The notes: generated from the letters alone by a model not told the origin. Numbered from the stretch's first letter, positions 26,607-34,828 are shown. The stretch is 64,000 nt of DNA from Sporosalibacterium faouarense (GCF_016765695.1 NZ_JAETGO010000089.1:62001-126000), one strand, 5' to 3'. Program-made: numbers and translations.

Positions 26607-27689
26607 TTGATAAGTTTAAAAGAAGGCATTATAATAGAAATAATTAACTGTGATGATGAAATAGACTGGATTAAGGTAAGTATAGAAGGAAATAATTATA
26701 AAGCTGTCAATTATAGTAAACTAACTGGTAATGTATCAATAGGAGATAAGGTTATATTGAATACTACCGCAGTTGAATTATCCTTAGGAACAGGGGGATA
26801 TCATTTTGTCGTTCATAATCATAATTATAAGCAAAAAAGCGATTCAAAAAAAGGTCATATAATGAAATTAAGGTATACACCTATGCAGATAAAATGTTTG
26901 GCAGCAGAAGAACAGTCTAGTCCACATCATGAGAAAATAAAAAGTTTCACAAGTTTGAGTAATTATATATTTTTAACAGGCTCATTACATAGTATGGTTG
27001 CACCTATAGCTTCTATGATTAAATACTTAAGACCTAAAACTAAAATTAATTATATTATGACTGATGGAGGAGCACTACCCCTCCAATTTAGTTTAACAGT
27101 AAAGGAGTTAAAAAAGAAAGGCATTATTGATAATACAATAACCATAGGACATTCCTTTGGCGGTGATTTCGAATGTGTTAATATATATACGGGTTTAATC
27201 ACTTCTAAGGAGGTATTAGAGAGTGATATAACAATAATTGCCATGGGACCGGGAATAGTAGGTACTGGTACTAGATATGGCTATAGTGGAATAGAGCAGG
27301 GAAGTATTCTTGATGCTGTTAATGCATTAGGGGGTAAAAGCATTGCTATACCTAGAATTACTTTTTCTGACAATAGAGATAGGCATAGAGGAATAAGTCA
27401 TCATACATTAACTGTTTTAAATAAAATCACTTTCTCTAAATGTGACCTTGTGTTACCTATACTATCAGAGGAAAAGAATTTATTTATTGAAAAGCAAATA
27501 AATAACACAAAAATAAGCTCTAAGCATAATATTTTGTACCAAGAGGGAGAAAATATAAAAGAAGCTTTAGATTTTTATAACCTAAAAACAACTACCATGG
27601 GTAGGAACTATAATCAGGATAAAGACTACTTTATTTCATTGGGTGCCGTGGGTAAATACGCTGTTGCTTTAATTGAAGGTCATCAATAG
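26607..27689 (+). CDS. DUF3866 family protein
   Basis: A 360-residue conserved protein of unknown function. It begins with a small beta-rich domain (about 1-75), followed by a Rossmann-like region with 'FLTGSLHSMVAPIA', a 'MTDGGALPLQFS' turn, 'SFGGDFECVN' and 'AMGPGIVGTGTRYG'. Such proteins are found in Gram-positive bacteria, often near recN, steA and nudF. The start is TTG with CGGAGGTGA. Its last 59 bases overlap a small ORF on the other strand. Confidence 0.8.
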   Translation: MISLKEGIIIEIINCDDEIDWIKVSIEGNNYKAVNYSKLTGNVSIGDKVILNTTAVELSLGTGGYHFVVHNHNYKQKSDSKKGHIMKLRYTPMQIKCLAAEEQSSPHHEKIKSFTSLSNYIFLTGSLHSMVAPIASMIKYLRPKTKINYIMTDGGALPLQFSLTVKELKKKGIIDNTITIGHSFGGDFECVNIYTGLITSKEVLESDITIIAMGPGIVGTGTRYGYSGIEQGSILDAVNALGGKSIAIPRITFSDNRDRHRGISHHTLTVLNKITFSKCDLVLPILSEEKNLFIEKQINNTKISSKHNILYQEGENIKEALDFYNLKTTTMGRNYNQDKDYFISLGAVGKYAVALIEGHQ

Positions 27690-27795
27690 CCTCTTTAAGA
27701 GTACCATACTTTAAAGATAAATATTTAATCCTTCGAAAAACATCATCAGCCTTGCCTACTAAGCATATATTCTTGCCTGAAACAATATTAATCAT
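27631..27795 (-). CDS. Small hypothetical protein on the minus strand
   Basis: A 54-codon ORF with ATG at 27795 preceded by AAAGGGAGGA, as good a ribosome site as any in the window. The product begins 'MINIVSGKNICLVGKADDVF', continues with a basic helix 'RRIKYLSLKYGTLKEAIDDL' and has no membrane segment. It overlaps the 3' end of the DUF3866 gene tail to tail; the last 18 or so codons lie in the overlap. I do not recognise a family. The coding-like composition of its first part and the ribosome site support reality; no terminator was evident. Confidence 0.55.
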   Translation of the reverse strand: MINIVSGKNICLVGKADDVFRRIKYLSLKYGTLKEAIDDLQLKQQRIYPRHPMK

Positions 27796-27854
27796 ATATT
27801 TCCTCCCTTTCTAAACTTTACAAACTACTGAAGAGTTATATAATAGTATTAAGA

Positions 27855-27876
27855 AAACATATTTTATAATATGTTT
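27855..27876. repeat. Inverted repeat in the nudF upstream region
   Basis: AAACATATT (27855-27863) and AATATGTTT (27868-27876) form 9 bp arms around TTAT. It lies between the small minus-strand ORF and nudF and could be an operator for either; it is not followed by a T run on the plus strand. Confidence 0.45.
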
Positions 27877-27927
27877 CAAATAAATTTTTTATACCAATAT
27901 TTTTAGAAAATTGGGGAGGTTTTTTTA

Positions 27928-28476
27928 ATGATTTATGAAGAGAAAACTATGAAGAGTGAAAAAATATATGAGGGAAGAATAATAAACTTAAGATTAGATA
28001 CCGTAGAACTACCAGACAAAAAATATACTAAGAGAGAAATTGTTGAACATCCTGGAGCTGTAGCTATTATTCCTGTGACCGAAGATAATGAAGTGGTACT
28101 TGTTAAGCAATACAGAAAAGCTGTAGAATCAGAGTTGCTAGAAATACCAGCCGGAAAGGTAGAGATAGGTGAGAATCCTGTAACCTGTGCAGTGAGAGAA
28201 TTGAAAGAGGAAACGGGCTATTCAGCTAAGGAAATCCAGTTCTTATTTGAATTTTATACTTCTCCTGGCTTTTCCAATGAAAAATTACATCTATTTTTAG
28301 CTAAAGGATTATCAGAAGGAGAAGCAGAACCAGAAAACGATGAATATATTGAGGTGTGTAAAATAAAGCTTGAAAGTCTTGTTGAAATGATTAATAATGG
28401 AGAACTTTTAGATAGTAAAACTGTTGTTGGAGTACTCACATTAAATAATATTTTAAATAAGGAAGATGAAAAATAA
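27928..28476 (+). CDS. nudF: NUDIX hydrolase, ADP-ribose pyrophosphatase type
   Basis: A 182-residue NUDIX enzyme hydrolysing ADP-ribose or related nucleotide sugars to AMP and sugar phosphate. The NUDIX box is visible as 'GENPVTCAVRELKEETGY' with the REx2EE core (about residues 90-112). 'VRQYRKAVE'-type and 'PAGKVE' segments match the NudF subfamily. TTGGGGAGG precedes ATG. The order nudF-spoIIM-x-xerD-purine phosphorylase-dacF matches the B. subtilis yqkG (nudF)-spoIIM-fur-xerD-drm-pupG-dacF block except for the gene between spoIIM and xerD. Confidence 0.92.
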   Translation: MIYEEKTMKSEKIYEGRIINLRLDTVELPDKKYTKREIVEHPGAVAIIPVTEDNEVVLVKQYRKAVESELLEIPAGKVEIGENPVTCAVRELKEETGYSAKEIQFLFEFYTSPGFSNEKLHLFLAKGLSEGEAEPENDEYIEVCKIKLESLVEMINNGELLDSKTVVGVLTLNNILNKEDEK

Positions 28477-28494
28477 TATCTCAAAAGTGAAATG

Positions 28495-28523
28495 TAATAT
28501 TGTCCCCTTCTCTAGCATACTAT
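28495..28523 (+). promoter_or_regulatory. SigE-type promoter of spoIIM
   Basis: TAATATT (28495-28501) matches the SigE -35 consensus KMATATT exactly; after 14 bases CATACTAT (28516-28523) matches CATACAnT at all but one position. Transcription should start near 28530. SpoIIM is SigE-dependent in B. subtilis, so the assignment is biologically consistent. Confidence 0.7.
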
Positions 28524-28551
28524 TTTGTAAGAGCTTGTATAGAGAGGGGGA
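28503..28551 (+). promoter_or_regulatory. Inverted repeat covering the spoIIM ribosome site
   Basis: TCCCCTTCTCTA (28503-28514) pairs with TAGAGAGGGGGA (28540-28551) as 12 bp with one G-U. The right arm contains the spoIIM ribosome site (GAGGGGG). The left arm lies within the SigE promoter spacer, so only transcripts reading in from nudF would contain both arms. Confidence 0.7.
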
Positions 28552-28557
28552 TTATTT

Positions 28558-29193
28558 ATGTTGATTAAATTAAGCGAGCTATTTAATCGTCATTTTAGAG
28601 AGAATTTTTTTATATATTTTGTATCCATTTTATCATTAATGATTGGGGTATCTGTAGGGGCCATTACTATTAAAATTTTGAATACTAATCAAAAACATGA
28701 GCTAATCAGTTTTTTGGATTCTTTTTTTAAGGTTCTCAACGAAAGTAGTATTAGTAGCTTAGATTTACTTAAGCAATCCTTATTTAATAACCTTCAGACT
28801 GTGCTATTAATTTGGATATTAGGCATTATTGTCATTGGTATACCTGTCATAATAGGAGTACTAATTATGCGAGGATTTGTAATCGGATTTACGGTAGGTT
28901 TTTTAATTGAAGGCTTTGGTTTTAAAGGTTTTCTATTTGCTATTTTTGCAGTTTTACCTCAAAATATTTTTATAATTCCTAGTATACTTATAATCTCAGT
29001 TATTGCTTTCAAATTTTCTATTGTAATAATTAAAAATAAAATAAAGAAAGCACCTAGATACAACTTTATGAATCGAGTATCTAAGTACTCAATAAGTATC
29101 CTTATGATTTCATCCTTAATGGTAATAGGCAGTATTGTAGAAGCCTACATAACACCAATATTTATGAGATTAATCTCTTCTTATATATCTTAG
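28558..29193 (+). CDS. spoIIM: Stage II sporulation protein M
   Basis: SpoIIM is the polytopic membrane subunit of the SpoIIDMP machine that thins septal peptidoglycan and drives engulfment. The 211-residue protein has about five hydrophobic helices (around 17-38, 82-105, 110-130, 135-160 and 172-192), and a family-typical N-terminus with a basic 'NRHFRENFF' before helix one. The ribosome site GAGAGGGGGA is 6 bases before ATG and lies in an inverted repeat. A SigE-type promoter precedes it. spoIID and spoIIP are not in the window. Confidence 0.93.
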   Translation: MLIKLSELFNRHFRENFFIYFVSILSLMIGVSVGAITIKILNTNQKHELISFLDSFFKVLNESSISSLDLLKQSLFNNLQTVLLIWILGIIVIGIPVIIGVLIMRGFVIGFTVGFLIEGFGFKGFLFAIFAVLPQNIFIIPSILIISVIAFKFSIVIIKNKIKKAPRYNFMNRVSKYSISILMISSLMVIGSIVEAYITPIFMRLISSYIS

Positions 29194-29211
29194 CTAGGCT
29201 GGTGAATTTAT

Positions 29212-29442
29212 TTGATTAATTTTAAAGAAGTTTTAACTATGAGCTTTAAAATTTTTATTTTACTTCTTATTATTGGAATCATATTACCACACTTAATTAA
29301 TATGTTTTTAGAGCTTTTACCTATGAGAAACACTATTGATAATCCTAAAGATAATTCAACTCTTGTGATGAAACCATTAGTAGTAAAAAACGATATAAGA
29401 TATAATTTAAGAAAGATAATATATCAGTTTATTTCTCTATAA
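29212..29442 (+). CDS. Small single-pass membrane protein, unknown
   Basis: A 76-residue protein with one hydrophobic helix (about 13-33) and a basic C-terminus. The start is TTG with a modest AGGCTGGTG site. It directly follows spoIIM by 18 bases, so it is probably in the SigE transcript. I do not recognise it; its place corresponds to fur in B. subtilis but it is not a Fur protein. A sporulation role is inferred only from position. Confidence 0.65.
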   Translation: MINFKEVLTMSFKIFILLLIIGIILPHLINMFLELLPMRNTIDNPKDNSTLVMKPLVVKNDIRYNLRKIIYQFISL

Positions 29443-29526
29443 AATAAAATAATTTAAAAATTTTGAAGGATTTTATAACTTTATGTTGAATTGTTTCCTT
29501 AGAAACACTATTAAAGGAGAAATGAC

Positions 29527-30414
29527 ATGGAAGTAATTATTAATAAGTTCGTTGACTATCTTAAAACTGATAGGGAATTGGCAGATAACACATTAGAATC
29601 TTATAATAGAGATCTTAATCAGTTCTGTGAATATGCATCTAATAATAGCATAGATAATATTTCTAATGTGAATAAAACTCTAATCATTACATACTTGATG
29701 TATCAACAGAAAAAGGGGAAGGCAGCTTCAACAATTTCTAGAAGCTTGGCATCTTTAAGATCTTTCTTTCAATATCTATTGAATGAAGGTCTAATTTCTA
29801 AAGATCCAACCGTTAATTTACAGGCTCCAAAGCAAGAAAAGAAGCTACCTAGTATCTTAACCCCTGAAGAAGTTGAAATATTGCTAAGCCAGCCTAATCA
29901 AAATAATGCTAAGGGAGTAAGGGATAGAGCAATGCTTGAATTGCTTTATGCTGCTGGTGTTAGAGTATCTGAATTAATATCCTTGGATATTAATGATGTT
30001 AATATGGACATGGGTTATATAAACTGTTCTAAAGATAGTCAAAATGAGAGGGTTATCCCAATAGGTAAAATAGCCATAGAAATATTATCTATATACATTA
30101 ATGAATATAGAAATACTTTTATTAAAGATGATAGTGAAGTGTCTTTATTTGTTAATCATCATGGTCGAAGATTAACTAGACAGGGCTTTTGGAAAATAAT
30201 AAAATCATATACTAAAAAGGCTAATATAAACAAAAAGATAACTCCTCATACCTTAAGACATTCCTTTGCAGCTCATTTATTACAAAATGGAGCGGATTTA
30301 AAATCTGTACAAGAAATGCTAGGACATTCTGATATATCTACTACTCAGATATATACTCAGATAACTAATAATAGGATTAAAGATGTCTATAAGAAATCTC
30401 ATCCAAGAGCATAG
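29527..30414 (+). CDS. xerD: Site-specific tyrosine recombinase XerD
   Basis: XerD resolves chromosome dimers at dif with XerC. The 295-residue protein has an N-terminal SAM-like DNA-binding domain (about 1-85) and a C-terminal catalytic domain with Arg in 'GVRVSELISLD', the 'HTLRHSFAAHLL' His-x-x-Arg, 'LGHSDISTTQIYTQ' and the nucleophile Tyr. AAAGGAG precedes ATG. Its chromosomal setting and the lack of mobile-element neighbours argue for a housekeeping enzyme and not an integrase. Confidence 0.95.
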   Translation: MEVIINKFVDYLKTDRELADNTLESYNRDLNQFCEYASNNSIDNISNVNKTLIITYLMYQQKKGKAASTISRSLASLRSFFQYLLNEGLISKDPTVNLQAPKQEKKLPSILTPEEVEILLSQPNQNNAKGVRDRAMLELLYAAGVRVSELISLDINDVNMDMGYINCSKDSQNERVIPIGKIAIEILSIYINEYRNTFIKDDSEVSLFVNHHGRRLTRQGFWKIIKSYTKKANINKKITPHTLRHSFAAHLLQNGADLKSVQEMLGHSDISTTQIYTQITNNRIKDVYKKSHPRA

Positions 30415-30424
30415 TTTTGTAAAA

Positions 30425-30454
30425 AGCCCACCTAATTGGTGGGTTGGTTTTTTC
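30425..30454 (+). terminator. Intrinsic terminator after xerD
   Basis: AGCCCACC (30425-30432) pairs with GGTGGGTT (30438-30445, one G-U) around TAATT, followed by GGTTTTTTC. Confidence 0.85.
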
Positions 30455-30536
30455 TTAATTTATTATTTAAATTATTGGTAATAATATAGTAGGTGCATAT
30501 TTTAGAGAAATTATGATTAAAGAAAGGAGTTTATAT

Positions 30537-31355
30537 ATGAATTTATTAGAAAAGATTAAAGAAACAAGTAGATTCGTTGAAAAGAAAACATCTGTTAAAC
30601 CAGAGATTGGTATAATTTTAGGGTCAGGATTAGGTCCACTAGCAGAGGAAATCGAAGATGCCGTAAGAATTAAATACAGTGATATCCCTAACTTTCCAGT
30701 ATCAACAGTTAAAGGTCATAAAGGTCAGTTAGTAATAGGTAAGCTTAATGGAAAAAGTGTAATTGCTATGCAAGGTAGATTTCATTATTATGAGGGATAT
30801 CCATTATCTGAAGTTACATTTCCTGTTAGAGTCATGAAAGAGTTGGGAATAAATAAATTAGTAGTTACTAATGCAGCTGGTGGAGTTAATGAAGACTTTG
30901 ATCCAGGAGATCTAATGATTATTAGTGATCACATTAATTTTGCTTTTGATAATCCTTTAATGGGGAAAAACTATGATGAATTAGGACCAAGATTTCCTGA
31001 TATGTCTAGTGCATATTGCCCTAAGCTTATAGAAAAAGCCAAAGAGGCAGGTACAAAGCTTAATATTCAATTAAAAGAAGGTACATATATGTTTAATTCT
31101 GGGCCAACTTATGAGACTCCATCGGAAGTAAAACTTGCTAGATTTATTGGTGCTGATGCAGTTGGTATGTCTACTGTTCCAGAGGTTATAGTTGCTAAAC
31201 ATGGTGGAATTAATGTTTTAGGTATATCTTGTATCACTAATATGGCAGCAGGAATATTAGACCAACCATTAGACCACAAAGAGGTAATCGAAACCTCTGA
31301 AAAAGTTAAGACTAGATTTATTACGCTTGTAAAAGAAATAATTAGTATTATTTAA
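30537..31355 (+). CDS. punA: Purine-nucleoside phosphorylase
   Basis: A trimeric-type phosphorylase that splits inosine and guanosine (and deoxy forms) to base and ribose 1-phosphate. The 272-residue protein has the phosphate loop 'GSGLGPLAEEI', 'MQGRFHYYEGY', the purine-binding Glu in 'GPTYETPSEVK', 'VGMSTVPEVIVAKH' and 'ISCITNMA', whose Asn selects 6-oxopurines. I use ATG 30537 (AAAGGAG upstream) and not 30513. A second copy follows after 13 bases, then a pyrimidine phosphorylase: a nucleoside salvage operon. Confidence 0.94.
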   Translation: MNLLEKIKETSRFVEKKTSVKPEIGIILGSGLGPLAEEIEDAVRIKYSDIPNFPVSTVKGHKGQLVIGKLNGKSVIAMQGRFHYYEGYPLSEVTFPVRVMKELGINKLVVTNAAGGVNEDFDPGDLMIISDHINFAFDNPLMGKNYDELGPRFPDMSSAYCPKLIEKAKEAGTKLNIQLKEGTYMFNSGPTYETPSEVKLARFIGADAVGMSTVPEVIVAKHGGINVLGISCITNMAAGILDQPLDHKEVIETSEKVKTRFITLVKEIISII

Positions 31356-31368
31356 AGGGAGGAAAATT

Positions 31369-32196
31369 ATGGCGAATTTATTGGAAAAGATAATAGAGAC
31401 TTCATCATACATAGAAAAAATTACGGACTTTAAACCTGAGATAGGATTAATTTTAGGCTCTGGTTTAGGTACTTTAGCCGATGAAATTGAAAATCCTATT
31501 AAAATTGAATATGAGGATATACCTAATTTCCCTATCTCAACAGTAGAAGGCCATGAAGGTCGTCTCGTATTAGGTACCCTTGAAGGTAAAAAAGTAATAG
31601 CTATGCAAGGTAGATTCCATTACTATGAAGGCTATTCCATGAAAGAAATAACTTTCCCTGTTAGAGTTATGAAGGCATTGGGAGTTGAAATGCTTTTAGT
31701 AACTAATGCTTGTGGAGGAATGGATAAAAAACTTTATCCTGGAGCTTTAATGATAATAGAAGACCATATCAATTTCACAGGAGACAATCCTCTAATAGGT
31801 AGAAATTTTGAAGAGTTAGGACCAAGATTTCCTGATATGTCAACTGCTTACGATAGAGATTTGGTCAAATTAGCTCATAGTGTAGGGGATAAGCTCGATA
31901 TTAAAACTGAACAAGGAATTTATGCAGCTATAAGTGGTCCATATTATTTTTCTAAAGCAGAACTACGAATGTTAAGAAATATTGGCGGAGACGCCATAGG
32001 GATGTCAACGGTACCTGAGGTTATTGTTGCAAAACACACGGGGTTAAAGGTTTTAGGAATCTCATGCGTAACTGATATGGCAATTGCTGATGAAATTGAA
32101 TCAATAAGTCACGAAGAAGTTATTGCAGTTGCTAATGAAACTAGACCTAAATTCATAAAATTAGTTAAAGGAATATTATCTGAGGTGAATTTATAA
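31369..32196 (+). CDS. Purine-nucleoside phosphorylase paralogue with altered base site
   Basis: A 275-residue tandem paralogue of the previous gene. The phosphate loop 'GSGLGTLADEI' and 'MQGRFHYYEGY' are retained. The base-recognition motifs differ: 'GPYYFSKAELR' replaces GPTYETPSEVK (the purine-contacting Glu is absent) and 'ISCVTDMA' has Asp in place of Asn. In methylthioadenosine phosphorylases and engineered PNP, Asp at this position goes with 6-aminopurines. I infer preference for adenosine-type substrates. AAAGGGAGGA precedes ATG; the stop overlaps the next start. Confidence 0.88.
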   Translation: MANLLEKIIETSSYIEKITDFKPEIGLILGSGLGTLADEIENPIKIEYEDIPNFPISTVEGHEGRLVLGTLEGKKVIAMQGRFHYYEGYSMKEITFPVRVMKALGVEMLLVTNACGGMDKKLYPGALMIIEDHINFTGDNPLIGRNFEELGPRFPDMSTAYDRDLVKLAHSVGDKLDIKTEQGIYAAISGPYYFSKAELRMLRNIGGDAIGMSTVPEVIVAKHTGLKVLGISCVTDMAIADEIESISHEEVIAVANETRPKFIKLVKGILSEVNL

Positions 32197-33521
32197 TGAG
32201 AATGTATGACATAATAATGAAAAAAAGAGAGGGGAAAGAGCTCTCAAAGGAAGAAATAGAATTTTTTGTTAATGGTTATACAAAAGGAGAAGTTCCAGAC
32301 TATCAAGCATCGGCTTTACTAATGGCTATATTTCTTAAAAAAATGAGTAAAAGAGAAACAGTAGACCTTACTAAAGCAATGTTAAATTCTGGTGAGATAA
32401 TCGACTTGTCTTCAATAGAAGGCATTAAAGTAGATAAGCATAGCACAGGGGGAGTTGGTGATAAAACCTCTCTAGTCCTTGGACCTATGGTTGCAGCTTG
32501 TGGTTTGCCAGTTGCGAAAATGTCTGGTCGTGGTTTAGGGCATACAGGAGGAACCTTAGATAAATTAGAGTCCATTAAAGGATTTAAAGTAGCATTAGAT
32601 AAACAAGAGTTTATTGATAATGTTAATAGACATAAGCTTTCTATATGCAGTCAGACAGCAGATGTAGCTCCAGCTGATAAAAAGTTATATGCTCTAAGGG
32701 ATGTAACTGCTACTGTCGATAATATTTCCCTTATAGCTGGAAGTATAATGAGTAAGAAACTAGCCGCTGGTTCCAATGCTATTGTATTAGATGTAAAGGT
32801 TGGTAGTGGTGCTTTCATGAAGGATTTAGATGATGCTTTCGAACTTGCTAAGGAAATGGTAGATATAGGAAATAGCATGGATAGAAATACTGTAGCTGTA
32901 ATCTCTAATATGGATGAGCCTTTAGGTTATGCTGTAGGAAATGCTCTAGAGGTTAAAGAATCAATAGATGCTTTATTGAATAAAGGACCAGAAGATTTAA
33001 TGGAACTTTGTCTAGCTTTAGGATCCAGACTGTTAGTTCTTGGAGAAGTTGTTAGCAGTGCTGAAGAAGGTCGTAAAAAGCTTATTGAAGTTGTTGAAAA
33101 TGGCAAAGCCTATGAAAAACTATTAGAGTTTGTTGAGTCCCAAAATGGAGATGTTGATTATATAAAAACACCTTCTAAACTACCTACCGCAAATCACATT
33201 GTTGAAATCAAAAGCAAAGACTCTGGGTATATAAAATCTATAAATGCTGAAGATGTTGGTAAAGCAGCCCTTTCATTAGGTGCAGGAAGAGAGACTAAGG
33301 AAAGTAAATTAGATTTATCAGCAGGAATAGTTTTAGCCAAAAAGATTGATGCAAAGGTTGAAAAAGGAGATATCTTAGCTTATATTCATGGTAATGATAA
33401 AAGTAAAATTGAAGAAGCTACACAAATACTTTATGATGCATACACAATCGGTGCGAAAAATACAAATGCAAAAAAATTAGTATTTGGCGTAGTAGATTCT
33501 AACGATATTAAGAGGTTTTAA
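32196..33521 (+). CDS. pdp: Pyrimidine-nucleoside phosphorylase
   Basis: This cleaves uridine and thymidine to base and (deoxy)ribose 1-phosphate. The 441-residue protein has a helical domain with 'VDKHSTGGVGDKTSLVLGPM' (phosphate binding), 'KMSGRGLGHTGGTLDKLESI' (the family signature) and a C-terminal alpha/beta domain ending with a pyrimidine-phosphorylase barrel. Its first base overlaps the stop of the upstream gene. With two purine phosphorylases it gives broad nucleoside salvage feeding ribose 1-phosphate to central metabolism; no phosphopentomutase is present here. Confidence 0.95.
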   Translation: MRMYDIIMKKREGKELSKEEIEFFVNGYTKGEVPDYQASALLMAIFLKKMSKRETVDLTKAMLNSGEIIDLSSIEGIKVDKHSTGGVGDKTSLVLGPMVAACGLPVAKMSGRGLGHTGGTLDKLESIKGFKVALDKQEFIDNVNRHKLSICSQTADVAPADKKLYALRDVTATVDNISLIAGSIMSKKLAAGSNAIVLDVKVGSGAFMKDLDDAFELAKEMVDIGNSMDRNTVAVISNMDEPLGYAVGNALEVKESIDALLNKGPEDLMELCLALGSRLLVLGEVVSSAEEGRKKLIEVVENGKAYEKLLEFVESQNGDVDYIKTPSKLPTANHIVEIKSKDSGYIKSINAEDVGKAALSLGAGRETKESKLDLSAGIVLAKKIDAKVEKGDILAYIHGNDKSKIEEATQILYDAYTIGAKNTNAKKLVFGVVDSNDIKRF

Positions 33522-33540
33522 ATAAACCTCTTTTTTTCTT
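33510..33540 (+). terminator. Terminator overlapping the pdp stop codon
   Basis: AAGAGGTTT (33510-33518) pairs with AAACCTCTT (33524-33532), then a T run; the TAA stop lies in the loop. Confidence 0.9.
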
Positions 33541-33556
33541 TTTTGTTACCATGTTT

Positions 33557-33585
33557 GCATAACTTAAATATCCTCAGGACAACAT
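33557..33585 (+). promoter_or_regulatory. SigF-type promoter of dacF
   Basis: GCATA (33557-33561), 15 bases, then GGACAACAT (33577-33585) matches the forespore SigF consensus GYATA-N15-GGnnAnnnT at every specified position. It lies 36 bases upstream of the dacF start. dacF is SigF-controlled in B. subtilis. Confidence 0.65.
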
Positions 33586-33620
33586 AATTGTATAGACTGC
33601 AAAGAAGGAGGATTTTAGAG

Positions 33621-34802
33621 ATGACAAAAAAAAGAATGTCTATCTTTATGTTGATTTTAATACTTAGCTTTTCTTTCTGTATAACCCCTGTATTTTCAGC
33701 AGAAACAATGCTAGTTAAAGAAGAACCTTTTGATGTTGAAGGCGAGTCAGCCATTTTAATTGATGCTTCATCTGGAAAAATACTATATGAAAAGAATATT
33801 CATGAGAAGCTTTTTCCAGCAAGTGTAACAAAAATAATGGTGTTATTACTTGCTATGGAGGCAATAGAAAATGATAGAATTTCATTAGATGATGATGTAT
33901 TAATTAGTGAAAATGCATCTGGAATGGGAGGTAGCCAAATGTATCTTGAGGCAGGTGAGATACAGAAGGTAGAGCATCTTATTCGTGCAATAGCATTGAG
34001 ATCAGGAAATGACTGTTCTGTTGCTTTAGCTGAACATATAGCTGGTAGCTATGAATCATTCATAGATATGATGAATGAAAAGGCTACAGAATTAGGAATG
34101 AATAATACTCATTTTGTTAATTCCACAGGTCTCCATGATGAAAATCATTATACTACTGCATACGATATAAGCTTAATGTCTAAAGAGTTATTAAAGCATA
34201 CTGAAATACATAAATGGTTAAGTATGTGGATGAGTACAGTTAAGGTTGGAAAAGAAAAGGATGTAACTCAAGAGATGGTTAATACTAATAGACTTATCCA
34301 TGATTATCCTGGAGCCAATGGTATTAAAACAGGGTATACAAGTAATGCAGGATACTGCCTTTCAGCTTCGGCAACAAAGGGCAATCTAACACTAATAAGT
34401 GTAATACTTAAGTCACCTTCGTCTGCTATAAGAAATAAAGAGTCAATGAAACTTTTGAACTATGGTTTCGCTAATTATGATTCAATACCAGTAGCAAAAA
34501 AAGGCGAATTAATTAAAACCATACCCATTTCTAAAGGAAAATCTGAAAAAATGGATGTAATAGCAGAAGGAGATTTGAGTTTATTAGTTGATAAAGGACA
34601 AAATAAAGAAGTTGAGAAAGAAATTTTATTACCAGATAAGATTGAAGCCCCTGTAGAAAAGAATAGTAAGGTTGGAGAAATAGTATATAAAATCGATGGA
34701 GAAGAAAAAGGTAGATTGAGCCTTCTAGCTAAAGAAGAAGTAAAAAAAGCATCACTGCTAGATATGATGGGGAAAGTTTTTAGTAGGTTAATTGGAAAAT
34801 AA
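33621..34802 (+). CDS. dacF: D-alanyl-D-alanine carboxypeptidase DacF
   Basis: A secreted penicillin-binding protein (peptidase S11) that trims the terminal D-Ala of peptidoglycan stem peptides. From ATG 33621 it has 393 residues: signal peptide (about 1-27, ending 'VFSAE'), serine-lysine motif Ser68-x-x-Lys71 (ASVTK), 'SGNDCS' and 'KTG' in 'GANGIKTGYT', then the C-terminal beta domain (PBP5_C) and an amphipathic tail. GAAGGAGGA precedes ATG. A SigF-type promoter and the position after punA, as in B. subtilis, support a forespore role in cortex peptidoglycan. Confidence 0.92.
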   Translation: MTKKRMSIFMLILILSFSFCITPVFSAETMLVKEEPFDVEGESAILIDASSGKILYEKNIHEKLFPASVTKIMVLLLAMEAIENDRISLDDDVLISENASGMGGSQMYLEAGEIQKVEHLIRAIALRSGNDCSVALAEHIAGSYESFIDMMNEKATELGMNNTHFVNSTGLHDENHYTTAYDISLMSKELLKHTEIHKWLSMWMSTVKVGKEKDVTQEMVNTNRLIHDYPGANGIKTGYTSNAGYCLSASATKGNLTLISVILKSPSSAIRNKESMKLLNYGFANYDSIPVAKKGELIKTIPISKGKSEKMDVIAEGDLSLLVDKGQNKEVEKEILLPDKIEAPVEKNSKVGEIVYKIDGEEKGRLSLLAKEEVKKASLLDMMGKVFSRLIGK

Positions 34803-34828
34803 AATTTATATCTACCATCAATAGATTT

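Noticed and set aside
29527-30414. Tyrosine recombinase as a sign of an integrated element
   Set aside because: Sequence and conserved neighbours identify housekeeping XerD; no attachment-site duplication or phage genes are present.
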